Below, in pieces: positions 49,001-59,227 of a DNA stretch of 64,000 nt (its first letter is position 1; the number at the start of each line of letters is the position of its first letter). A program made the position numbers and the translations under genes. The DNA comes from Chaunax sp. Z400 (lineage: Eukaryota > Chordata > Actinopteri > Lophiiformes > Chaunacidae): positions 32,467,594 to 32,531,593 of the forward strand of contig CM075184.1 of assembly GCA_037577475.1 (NCBI GenBank), read 5' to 3'. The notes beneath the pieces are model-generated. The model was not told where the DNA came from, made no database searches, and was given only the letters and a program-made list of their open reading frames with translations.

Positions 49001-52000
49001 ATGATGGATGTGGAAAAAAAAAGTGGATTACACTGTAAGAAAAGAAAGGGCTCTTGGTTCAACTCGCTCCAGGTTAGAGGTAAATTGATCCTAGCGACTG
49101 TTATACTGAGGCATTTGCAGATAATTGGATGAATTATTTAGGTGTGAGGTTTCTCACTGTTTCTGCCCCAAATGCAAACACTGAAAAGTAAAACTTTAGA
49201 AAGAATTTATACCACCTTTAAGTCCATGATTTTAGGCTTTAGCATAGAAAATGTTAATAGTTCAGTTTTTATAGTAGAAGCTTTTGTCAGTTTGTCACGT
49301 AGCTTTGTAAATGGATACAGCATCTCTTATGATGCATTTTTTTCATAACATGAAGCTATGATGCTAATGTGTGCAGGTAATGATTGCCTCTTTACTGTAT
49401 TCACATGTGGAGAATTGATAAGTGATTGATGGAGAATTAATGTTCAGTCACACCATCTTTATCTAGATGAGGCTTAAAATATTCAAATGCATTCAACAAT
49501 TGAACAAATTTGACAAATGAATTGATTAATTAGCACAGAACAAATGAGACAAATCTGCACATCTAATTGAAACACAATTAAACATAAACATGAAAAGCCT
49601 CATTGAGTTTAAAATATTTTTTTTCTAGATATAAAAGATTATCTGACGATTAAGCCTCAGTTGATACAAATAATGTTTGTGAAATATTTATTACTCTCTC
49701 TCACCCCGTGACTCTCTCTTTCCTCCAATAAAGGCTTGGAATCAGATTCCAACGGGAGAAGGAAAACCGGATCATGGGGGGCTGTGCTGGGAACAGCGGC
49801 AGCTGTGGCCTGCGTGGGAATTGTGGTCTACATCATCCTGAAAAAGAAACACAAGAAGGGTTTCTCCCACAGGAAACTGGTGGAGGAGTATCACTCAGAT
49901 CCAGGTATGTTAGCTCCTAAAAGCCTCTATACAGTCAACGCTAAACTTTATGGGACAATTCCACTCCAGGACATATGTAATAACACTATAATAGGTGATT
50001 TATCAGGATTTAATGGATAAAACAAGATGTTAACTATGAGCTTTAGAGATCCTGATAGGTGATTCTTTATGGAGCGATTAATCTCAAATGGGTATTACAC
50101 GATGTATAAATGAAAAATAAGATTTACAAATATGTAAAACAACAATTCAGTGAAAGCAGATATCCCAGTTTTCCACCAGCACTTTAACAAAGCACGCAAT
50201 GTCTGTCTCTGTGGAGCTGGAGAATGAGAACAGTGTCTCAGAGCCCCACTGTGCAGGTATGTTTAACATTCTGCAAACAGACACACAAGAATGTCAGAAA
50301 AATGTCAAACTTTTCCTTTAATTAATTAAATATTTCACTATTTTAACCCTTAAAGAGGATCATGTATTACGACAACCTTTTGTTCCAGTTCCACTTCCCC
50401 TACACTCCCTCGTACTTCACTTTTTTGTTAACTGGTATTAGGCTGCGTGTCTTCTTGTGCTGCGATGAACAGGTAGGCCTGCATATTTAAGATGAGTCAG
50501 ATTACGTACATAATGGAAGGTCTTCAGGCCATTTAACGCACAGATTCTCAAATGCTTGAGTAACAGCAGGATGCCTTTCAGTGTGGATTGATCCTTGAAT
50601 AACATGCTGATGACGTCGGACAGCAGTCATCATGTGTCTTAGACAAGGTAAAGGGACATAAATAGTGAATGCAAACCCCACCAGCCTCATGCTTACAGAG
50701 TAACGATAAAAGGCTTGAGAAAGATGTTTTTAATCCATATATAGCCTACATTGCTATTCAGTAGCATTACTGATCCTGCTGCCTATAGCCTGTAAACTAT
50801 AATTACCAGGCCTGGAAGATGTTTTTTTTTTTCCTGTGATAAAAAATATATCAGTGATCAATCTAACAATCACCTTCACACTTTGAGTTTTTACCACTGG
50901 AATTGGATTTGGATACATTTTATTTGAACCAACCTAAATGACCAAACACAAATTACAGTGCATTCTCTATAGACCCTGGAGGCTTGGGGACCCTTTCTCT
51001 GTGTTATTAGTATAAATGAACCCACTTACCATCAATCTGCATTGTTTACTCACACCTCAGTTAGCCGCTGCGCTTTCCTACGTTTCCCCAAATGACTTTC
51101 AAAAAGTTCTGTATCATGAATCTGGTGGATTCATTACTTGTAAATTTCTCTTTCCTCTTGCGATCTCAGTATAAATTGTCAGACTTCTAAAATGTATTGA
51201 TGACATCATTTGCGATAAATAAATAGAGACAGGACAGGATACTCATAGCTGATCCTAAAAAGACAGAGAGAAGAGGTTTCATTGTGAGCATGTTAGGAAC
51301 CTTAGAACTATCACATCACCATTTTATTACTTGATAAATATCATAACTTAAATCACTCATATGTTAAACTGACTCTGTATAGGCTGCTTACACGTATGTG
51401 AAAATGTGAACATATTACTACTCCAGCTTTGAAATGACTTCATTGGCCCTTAGTCTAATCCAGAATCACCTTCACAGTACTGTTAGTGGTCTATAAAGCA
51501 CTTAATGGTTTGGCTCCTCAGTACATCTCACAGTGATTATAACCCCATCAGGCCCCTCAGGTCATCAGGTGGAGGTCCTTCAGCTGTTCCCATAATTAAA
51601 TCTAAGGCTGGTGATGGTGCCTTTAGTTACTGTGGTCCTACTCTATGAATTAAACTGCTGATCTGAGGTCTGTCACACCTGTGTCCACCTATTCTGCCAT
51701 GCATTGATCACTATATCTCTGTTTATATATATGTGTGTGTGTGTTTGTTGATATTTCCTCTTTTTTATGTTGTTGCTTTGTCTCATTTTTATCTCTTTCA
51801 TATACACTGATCAGCCATAACATTATAAAAATATACCTAATATTGCCTAGGGGACCTTTTGCCACCAAAACAGCTCTGACCCATCGAGGCATGGACTCCC
51901 CCAGACCTCTGAAGGTGTGCTGTGGTATCTGGCACCGAGATGTTAGCATCAGATCCTTTAAATCCTCTAAGTTGAGAGGCGGGGCCTCCATGGATCAGAC

Positions 52001-52953
52001 TTGGTTGTCCAGCAGATACTATAGACATTCAATTGGACTGAGATCTGGGGAATTTGGAGGCCTTGAACTCATTATTATGTTCCTCAAACATGTCCTTCCT
52101 TAAACCACTTGTGGTATAGGTACGAACCAGGAACACCAAACAAGACCTGCAGCTTAGCCAACACAATGTGGCCCTCGTCAAAGTCACTCAGATCTATACT
52201 GGCCAGTTTTTCCTGCTTCCAACTCATCAACTTCAAGGACAAAATGTTCATTCGCAAAATGTTCATCCCACCTACTGACAGGTGCCATTCTAACGAGATA
52301 ATAAATATTCACTTCACCTGTCAGGGGTTATAATGTTATGGCTGTTATGGTGTCATTCAGTGCAAAGCACATTGAGTTTACTTTTAATTAGATATGCCAT
52401 ATTAATTAAACTGTCATTGCCATTGTAGGTGAAGATGGAAATGATGACTCAACAGGATTGAGGATAGTTTACTCTGGAAAAAAACCAAAAACACTATGAG
52501 GCTTGTTTGAATGTGGAGACTCAAATAGAAAACTGATCTGACCTCTGATTATGAGATATTTTTTAGAGTATAAGCCACAGTACAATGTTTGACTGTAAAT
52601 ATATAAATATGATGTTGTAGTTTCCAGTTATCTGTAAGACTGTTAACCCCACCAACAACAAACAAGACCCACAAATAGAGTAACTGTTGAATTATAATGG
52701 GACTGAAGGTTTAAAAAAAAAAAAAAAAAAACCTCTGACAGCCAGAACACTTTTAACTAAATAAGGTCCCAATGAGCCTTTTGAAATGAAGAGCGCAATG
52801 TTACAAATGTTTAATGTTAACTTGTCTCCTTTTTAAGTTCTCAGATTAGACAACGGTGAACCTTTGGATTTCAGCTTGGGTGGTTCGGCCTATTATAACC
52901 CAGGACTACAAGGGGACAACATCCAAATGAGCAACTTACCAGGACGCCACTGA
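45303..52953 (+). CDS. muc15: Mucin-15 (muc15), three coding exons
   Basis: Coding exons 45303-46089, 49734-49904 and 52838-52953 join in frame (both introns phase 1) to give 357 residues; human MUC15 is about 334. The product is a single-pass cell-surface mucin. Residues 1-20 are a signal peptide (MEMFLKITVGLLLVQACHLA). Residues 25-262 form a Ser/Thr/Pro-rich ectodomain with acidic stretches and seven N-glycosylation sequons (N91, N148, N173, N176, N206, N212, N248). Residues 277-298 are the transmembrane helix, followed by a KKKHKK stop-transfer. The cytoplasmic tail holds the family signature: FSHRKL (306-311), PVLRLDN (319-325) and YYNP (338-341). Human MUC15 has FSHRRL, PVLRLDN and YYNP in the same order. 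The ectodomain itself is not alignable, as usual for mucins. The ATG at 45303 is the first in exon 2, seven bases after its acceptor; M3 (45309) is an alternative start. Function is inferred from the family: surface glycoprotein, adhesion modulation. Confidence 0.9.
46311..47085. mobile_element. DNA transposon with inverted termini, in muc15 intron 2
   Basis: The left end GCCGTGTTTCCACTATGTGG and the right end GTGGTGGAAATGCAAG (reverse complement CTTGCATTTCCACCAC) form imperfect inverted repeats. Internal words such as TCGACTTGACTCAACTCAGC near the left and TCTCTCTGACCAGTCAGTGG near the right match, from recall, a widespread teleost miniature DNA element (GTTTCCACTGCA...GGTACC class). It has no transposase. 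A foreign segment at about 46380-46500 appears nested in it. Confidence 0.6.
48130..48425. repeat. Dispersed fish repeat (GGATCCAGATCCTGATCCGG type)
   Basis: It contains CTGGATCCAGATCCTGATCC, TTTCATGAAAATCCGTCCGT, TTGTTTTTGTGTAATCCAGC, ACAAACAGACAAACAAACC and a later CCTTGATCCAGATCCACCTC. This is a very abundant teleost interspersed element. Diverged pieces with the same phrases lie at 34160-34260, 11560-11665, 21040-21070 and 46380-46450. The 131-codon minus-strand frame over 48298-48693 is therefore not a gene. The element lies in muc15 intron 2. Confidence 0.65.
49734..49904 (+). CDS. muc15: muc15 exon 3 (transmembrane segment)
   Basis: The acceptor CTCCAATAAAG ends at 49733 after a CT-rich tract, and the donor is CCAG|GTATGT after 49904. 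The exon is phase 1 to phase 1, 171 bases. It encodes a short juxtamembrane linker (ESDSNGRRKTGS), the helix WGAVLGTAAAVACVGIVVYI and the basic anchor, then GFSHRKLVEEYHSDP. A symmetric phase 1 exon could be skipped without shifting the frame, which would give a form lacking the membrane anchor. Confidence 0.92.
51440..51690 (+). mobile_element. L2-type LINE reverse transcriptase fragment in muc15 intron 3
   Basis: The plus strand reads VVYKALNGLAPQYISQ near 51488-51535, followed by HQAPQVIRW-like sequence. This is the ordered signature of the end of the L2/CR1-type ORF2 (K-LNGLAPxYIS...RPLRSS). Stops and frameshifts interrupt it. It is dead. Confidence 0.7.
51805..52350 (-). mobile_element. 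Internally deleted Tc1-like transposon in muc15 intron 3
   Basis: The left terminus CACTGATCAGCCATAACATT and the right terminus TTATAATGTTATGGCTGTTA form imperfect inverted repeats sharing CAGCCATAACATTATA. On the minus strand, transposase pieces occur in order. First is WKQEKLASIDLSDFDEGHIV (DNA-binding N-terminus, about 52165-52225). Next is SRPPNSPDLSPIE (the catalytic-domain DxxPIE motif, about 52025-52065). Last is CQIPQHTFRGLGESMPRWVR (C-terminus, about 51865-51935). Most of the catalytic domain is missing: about 545 bp, against roughly 1.3-1.6 kb for an intact element. It is non-functional. Confidence 0.8.
52838..52953 (+). CDS. muc15: muc15 terminal coding exon (conserved cytoplasmic tail)
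   Basis: The acceptor CTCCTTTTTAAG ends at 52837, and the exon enters in phase 1. It encodes VLRLDNGEPLDFSLGGSAYY, then NPGLQGDNIQMSNLPGRH and a TGA stop at 52951-52953. The PVLRLDN junction created by splicing to exon 3 is identical to that of human MUC15, which confirms the exon order and the skipping of the two exon-like sequences in between. Confidence 0.92.
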
Positions 52954-53262
52954 TACTGAAGAGAGGCCCGAGACCAAAGTCATGACAGAAAGTCAAGCCA
53001 ATGATGCTTATTGGTATTCAATAGACAGCCTGTAATGAAGAGTTTTGTAAAGAAGACTGTCTGAAAATGGATGGAAATTACAAATTAGTTTGTAAAAGTC
53101 TGTTTTCAGCCACCGCAACAGATGCTTATGTAATATTATACATTGTGATGAGTAGATATATGGAATTTAAATACTAAAGTCGATCTATGTGAGCTGCACA
53201 GCAACAGCCAAAAGTAACGGTCAGTCATTTATGTATGTTGCCAAAGGGAATCAAATCTCTCT

Positions 53263-53268
53263 AATAAA
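53263..53268 (+). terminator. muc15: muc15 poly(A) signal
   Basis: A canonical AATAAA 310 bases after the muc15 stop, in an AT-rich 3' UTR without competing genes. Confidence 0.7.
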
Positions 53269-53289
53269 GACTAGAGTCAAATGAAGGAT

Positions 53290-55200
53290 AATATAAATGA
53301 ATAGTTATAATTTTTGTTTAACTTTATTTTTGTATGAAGCCACAAAAGATGAACAAAGGCAGCTGCGTATGATCGAGTGAATAAAAAACATTTGCTTTCG
53401 TTCTGCAGCCTAAATAATAGATGACACAGCTGGCCTGTTGGTTGAAGCCATGGCGAACAAAACCATCACCCATGTCAACAATCGCCTGTTGTTACTGCAT
53501 ACAGACGGTAATAAGAAGTTAAATTTGAGCTGTGCTATGAGTTATTCTACATCTGGCATTCACAGCCAGAGTCTGCGGATATTGAACAATCAAACCAAAG
53601 ACCTACGTTTGTTTTTCTCCACCAGTGGGGGAGGCGGATGGTGTTTTGTTATTTATAGAGAGGTGTTGGTATTCAGGAAAGGGAGTTGTGTATTTGGTCT
53701 TAGCTCTACTCGCTAGCAAAAACTTCATCATCATAATTATTCATCTTACATCTTCTGCCCTCCAGGTGTCCAAACAGAGATTTGTTGTTAATCATAGCGA
53801 CGGTGTTACATATTGTTTACCTGTATGCATTGTGCAAAATTAGAAAAGACTTGATGCATTTTAAAAAAAACATTAGTTTGACATAGTTTGAGCAAGAAAA
53901 ATGTCTTTTTTCTTTTACATGACAATGAAAGAATAGGAAGAGATCAGCTAAATTCTTTTCATGTATTTTATGCCTTTAGACCTTAACCTACATCATAATT
54001 TTTCATTTCTAAACTCTTTTATAAAACACACTTTTTTTTATCAGTGTAAAGATAATCTATCCAGGAAAATTCATCCTCCAGCTCCATTGATTCTTTCACT
54101 CATCATTACCTGAGTGAAGCCCTGCAATAAATCAATAGGCATCCTTATTATGATTGATATGTGCCTCAGCTCGGCTGCAGCCAGCAATGACTTGGAGATG
54201 CGTGATGTTTTGTTGTAGTACATGGTTTGAGGAAGGACAAAGCAGGTCTGCTTTCTGCTCTAATTTCAGAGACCATTCAGTGAGAAGATTATCACAGTGT
54301 TGAAGAATCGCAGTGATTACAGCAGAAATAATCCAGGACTTTTGGAAATTGGGAGGTTTCTTCTTCGACTAGTGCTGCTTGTGAATTGTAATGAATGATG
54401 ATGATGATGATGATGCCTTAATAAACAATGTTTTCTTTGATTGGATATTAAATGTTTCCAGAGAGATGTTTAAACCGAAAAGGTTGTTTTATTCATTCAA
54501 GACACAAAAACATGCAGATACACATCGTTTATTCAGCATCAATCTATCCCAAAAAAAAAAAAAATCACAGAGACATGCTGTGTGGAGAGATGGTGCCTGT
54601 TTTAATTAAGCACAATGATGTGGGATGTGATGGTTTTGGCAGGGCGCTGAAATCAATTTACTGACTCCCAGTCCTCAATGAAGAATGTACATATTTCATG
54701 TGGGGTTGTTGGCAGGTTAATTTACACTCCTAGCTGAGCAAAATTAATTGAATGAAATTGAAGGATTGCTATCTAAATTGCTGTGACAAAATTATTATTG
54801 GCTAAATCTGAATTCATTTTGTTGGCGCTAACTCTCTCTAATCTCTCTCTAATCCAAATCACTGTCTCTTTATCAAATGAGCCTCAAAAACAATTAAATG
54901 GTCAACAGAGCATTTTGGTGGAATCCTGTGATTTTTAATGAACATGGAGAAAGAGAACACATGCATTTTTCCTATGTAGTGATGAATCAAGTGAATGCAT
55001 CAATACGCTGTGTGTTTACTGCAAAGCACTGTCACGCAAACAGATTGGTGCGATATCTGGTGGGTGAGCATCAAAATAGTTATAAATGTTACTGCAGTTT
55101 TAAGAAGCTGAGTTCCTGGTGTTGGTAGCTATTTTTTAGCCAATTGTTTTCTTCCTGAGAGACTGTTTTTTTTTGTACCAATCAACTGTGCAATAAATAT
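53290..55200. other. Intergenic stretch without recognised genes
   Basis: I see no gene. A short (GAT)n run lies at about 54393-54415, and a poly(A) run at about 54550-54563. Confidence 0.45.
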
Positions 55201-55202
55201 TT

Positions 55203-55330
55203 AGCTGGAGCCTGCAGCCACGTTAGCTTAGCATAAAGAGTAAAAAGCAACAGCTTGGCCAGGACCAGTTTTCAGGCAACTACAAGTTACAAGAGTGTGT
55301 GTCCAAAAATGACATACTATCCTTTTAAAT
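55203..55330. repeat. Half copy of TTAGCTTAGCATAAA miniature element
   Basis: AGCTGGAGCCTGCAGCCACG followed by TTAGCTTAGCATAAAGAGT matches one arm of the element at 58174-58509. The other arm is absent. Confidence 0.5.
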
Positions 55331-55476
55331 GATACATGACCAATGTAATGTGGGCCAACCAAACAAGGAAATAAGGTTATGTGTCAATATTTGTATATGA
55401 CATGCTTTAGTCAGAAGAGCACCATGGAAGGTGATGATGCTTCTCAGGGTAAACACCAGCCCTCAACTGTCAATAA

Positions 55477-56458
55477 GATAAGATGAGATAAGATAAGTTA
55501 CTTGTAAGATAAGATAAGATAAGATAAGTCACTTGTAAGATAAGATAAGTTACTTGTAAGATAAGATAAGTTACTTGTAAGATAAGATAAGTTACTTGTA
55601 AGATAAGTTACTTGTAAGATAAGATAAGATAAGTTACTTGTAAGATAAGATAAGTTACTTGTAAGATAAGATAAGTTACTTGTAAGATAAGATAAGTTAC
55701 TTGTAAGATAAGATAAGATACGATACGGTAAGATAAGTTACTTGTAAGATAAGATAAGATACGATACGGTAAGATAAGTTACTTGTAAGATAAGATAAGT
55801 TACTTGTAAGATAAGATAAGTTACTTGTAAGATAAGATAAGTTACTTGTAAGATAAGATAAGTCACTTGTAAGATAAGATAAGTTACTTGTAAGATAAGA
55901 TAAGTTACTTGTAAGATAAGATAAGTTACTTGTAAGATAAGATAAGATAAGATAAGTCACTTGTAAGATAAGATAAGTTACTTGTAAGATAAGATAAGTT
56001 ACTTGTAAGATAAGATAAGTTACTTGTAAGATAAGTTACTTGTAAGATAAGATAAGATAAGTTACTTGTAAGATAAGATAAGTTACTTGTAAGATAAGAT
56101 AAGTTACTTGTAAGATAAGATAAGATACGATACGGTAAGATAAGTTACTTGTAAGATAAGATAAGATACGATACGGTAAGATAAGTTACTTGTAAGATAA
56201 GATAAGTTACTTGTAAGATAAGATAAGTTACTTGTAAGATAAGATAAGTTACTTGTAAGATAAGATAAGTCACTTGTAAGATAAGATAAGTTACTTGTAA
56301 GATAAGATAAGTTACTTGTAAGATAAGATAAGTTACTTGTAAGATAAGATAAGATAAGTTACTTGTAAGATAAGATAAGTTACTTGTAAGATAAGATAAG
56401 ATAAGTTACTTGTAAGATAAGATAAGATACGATACGGTAAGATAAGTTACTTGTAAGA
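55477..56458. repeat. 21-bp minisatellite with higher-order structure
   Basis: Nearly 1 kb of a 21-base unit (GATAAGATAAGTTACTTGTA plus A), with extra GATAA pentamers between some units. Marked variants occur: GATACGATACGG at 55720, 55761, 56127, 56168 and 56429, and AGTCACTTG at about 55526, 55861, 55956 and 56268. The paired variant pattern recurs at an exact spacing of 407 bases, showing a segmental duplication inside the array. The minus-strand SYLTSNL-repeat frame is an artefact. Confidence 0.95.
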
Positions 56459-56560
56459 CCAGACAAGACAAGACAAGACAAGGTGAGATAAGAAAGGAAA
56501 TTCAGGTATTTTACAACAGAAGCAAGCAAAAACAATAATCAAACAATAAATGAGAAGAAT
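56459..56560 (-). mobile_element. LINE 3' tail from which the 21-bp array extends
   Basis: On the minus strand, AATACCTGAATTTCCTTTCT, then TATCTCACCTTGTCTTGTCT, leads into the TCTTA/GTCTT pentamers. This is the same arrangement as the LINE tail at 38100-38215 (GAATTTCC followed by pentamers). Confidence 0.5.
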
Positions 56561-57115
56561 AAATTAGAATAAAAAGGTGGTATTTACAACCATGTGCACA
56601 TGTACATTTGAATAAATTACAGTTAAGGCTCACAGGTGGTCCGGTCACGTGTCTGTGGCTTAATGCCACCTCCCTTCATCAGGGTGCCACGGCACAGTAC
56701 AGGACAGGCTTGACATGTTTCCCTTGTCAAGTGAACATTTAAACAGCAGCACACGATCTGACCTTCTCTCTCAGCATCTGAAAATTCTCGATGAGTGACT
56801 CCTGTGCACGGTTTGACAGGGTCTGTGACCCTTGGAGTTCATGTACACTGGGAAACTCCCAAGACTTACCTCTGCTGGCACAGGAGCAACTGGTAGAGAT
56901 CAGCATGTTAACAATAAAATGTCAAGATGTGGCTACCTGTCTCTACAATATGTTTGTGCAAACTGAGTATTTTCAGCCTAACTTACATCAAGAACAACTT
57001 CAGGGAGCGACTGATGGCTGCATGTCTGTCTCTCATCCATCCCTGCCAGAGTAAGGTGGTGGTTTTGTGCATCCACCACTGATAGTGAGTCACATTAATT
57101 ACTGTGTTATTACTT

Positions 57116-57119
<4 letters not shown>

Positions 57120-57181
<62 letters not shown>
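57120..57181. repeat. (GT)n microsatellite
   Basis: About 31 uninterrupted GT units. Confidence 0.97.
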
Positions 57182-57182
<1 letters not shown>

Positions 57183-58173
57183 ATGCAACGGCCATCAGAG
57201 GGATGCAGAGTGCACGTTTTAAAATACATTTTAGACTGAGGTGACCTAAGGTCTTACATACATATGGTGGTTTAATGTACTCCTCATTGTCACCACCTCA
57301 GCCTGGAGAGGATGGCAGAGGTTCTTGAGGTTCCTCACAGAGCTGGCTGTCTTAACAAGCCTAGAGAGCTCCTGATGCTGTTTCCTGATATAATTTCCAT
57401 AAGGAAGACATAATGAAGATATTCTCTGACATGACTAAAGATCAAAAGAATTGTCAGTTTATTATTTCCCTCTTGTTGATGAGCCACATTGAACTTAATG
57501 AACAACATATGATGGGGAAAAAAAGAACATTAGTGTTCTAAAGAAAGAATCATCAAGTCCTCAAAGACCTCAAATTCCAAAGTTTTATTGAATAACTGGG
57601 AGGAATGATAGAAGGTGGTGATGCATGGAGGATGATGTGCAGCTGCTGTTTCGGCCTCAGCTGCCAGATCTGTACTAATCCACAGAGACAAATTCTGATG
57701 AAAGAAAGAAACAGCTTGAACTTGAGTTCGACAACACATTGGAAACACCTGTGCAGCTCCGTTTCCTGGCACCCTCAGGAAGTATTGATGTGTTCATATC
57801 TTCATGTGGAGAATTTGTTACAGAGAAGGAAAACATGAGAATCACAAATCTCAAAATTAATAATAAATGTCAGCCTCAGCCTTTTGGTTCACATACAATC
57901 ATGTTATACTACCTATAATTTGGTATTTTTGATCACATTTTCCTCAAATTCATTAGATTTGGATTAAATAAAAGGTCGATAAAACAAATTACGTACGTAG
58001 GAAGGAAATATGCTACATTTGAGGATGGTAAAGTAAGTAAGAGATTGATTTAAAGTGCATTATCACCACTACTTGTCTCAACATGCATCACAAAAAAAAA
58101 TTAGCGCCAATTTTCTCTCTTGCAGGCAGTGGGATGACAAAATCAATGCCACTCTCATGTGTGCACGTTAATC

Positions 58174-58509
58174 TGAAGCTGGAGCCATTAGGTAATTAGC
58201 TTAGCTTAGCATAAATACTGGAGCCAGAAGTGAATGACTAGCATGACTCTGTCCAAAGTTAAAAAAATCCCTGTTTGTTTGTTTAATCCATAACAGAAAT
58301 GTAAAGGAAGATGTGGTTTTACTAAGTGCTGTCGCTACTTCCTGGTAAACAATAGGTGGGAATCAACAAGTAGTTCAACTGAACACCCCCTCAAACAACA
58401 ACTTTAAAGTTTTGTTAAGTCTGCAAATAATTGAGCTTCGAGCTGGTCAGCTGTTTTCTTCTGCCTCCTTTATGCTAAGCTAACTGCCTCCTCCTCTACC
58501 TCCAGACTC
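58174..58509. mobile_element. Miniature inverted-repeat element (TTAGCTTAGCATAAA arms)
   Basis: The left arm GAAGCTGGAGCCATTAGG...TTAGCTTAGCATAAA is mirrored by a right arm whose reverse complement reads GAGTCTGGAGGTAG...GTTAGCTTAGCATAAAG. Between them lie CTGTCCAAAGTTAAAAAAAT and TACTTCCTGG, words typical of a common teleost miniature DNA element. It has no coding capacity. Confidence 0.65.
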
Positions 58510-59097
58510 GACATTCAGAAATTACAGCATAATTGCGCAATAAAACAGCTTTGCAAGAACAAGAGACCATAGAATTAGAGAGTGTGACAGTGACGACAAA
58601 ATTATAGACCCGTCTCGATGATAAAATGAAAAATCAATGAGAACAATGCTGATTAAACCAAAGTTGGCTTATAGGAAACTTTTACTTTCCAGGGCCCAAC
58701 TTTATTTTGTGCCTTTGGTTTGAGGTACAAAACTTGTGTTGCCAATTTTGTGTCAGTGCGGGCATATTCAGAAAAATCTAGACTTGATTTAGTCTTTATA
58801 GTGCAAACTAAGTTTAGGGCAGACCCACAGGGAATCGACTAAGTGATTATAGTAGTCCCAAAAGTATGCTAAGCTAATGTACTGCCTCTGTGCATCTGTG
58901 TGTGTGTAAAGGTACTGTTTTGCATTTAAAAAGAACACCTACGGCTCACAGTGTTGTGACATTAAAGAGGTTCCTGCGGTGTATTTTAAAGTTAACTCAA
59001 TAAGTTATGTCTGAGAATGAGAAATGAGGCCAAACATCAGGTTAACATTCCTCCTCTGTCACTGTCTCGTTGTGGAGGTTGGTCACTCTTTACTTAC

Positions 59098-59227
59098 TCG
59101 GCTCATACATTACCCATGTGTCTGACAGAGCGTCGTCTGTCAGGGATCTTTCCACACCGTTTGCTGGTGCTGTTGGGTCACTGAGGTGGATCTGAAAGGT
59201 CACCGTCCTCCTCTGACTGAGCCCGTT
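59098..59227 (-). other. Unassigned exon-like segment
   Basis: On the minus strand, an acceptor TTATCTTCCCCAG is followed by 130 open bases (43 codons plus one base) and a strong donor GTAAGTAAAG. The peptide begins NGLSQRRTVTFQIHLSDP and ends LTDDALSDTWVMYEP. Entry is phase 0 and exit phase 1. I do not recognise the peptide and found no convincing neighbouring exon. It may be an exon of an unidentified minus-strand gene, or chance. Confidence 0.25.

Noticed and set aside
50199..50256. An exon-like segment (MSVSVELENENSVSEPHCAG followed by GTATGT) in muc15 intron 3
   Set aside because: None of the AG dinucleotides upstream gives entry in the phase required by exon 3, and in the phase-compatible frames stops intervene. 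The direct splice to 52838 recreates the conserved PVLRLDN junction.
55477..56458. The regularly spaced repeats could suggest a CRISPR array
   Set aside because: There are no unique spacers. The whole unit repeats, the genome is eukaryotic, and the pentamer substructure shows a satellite.
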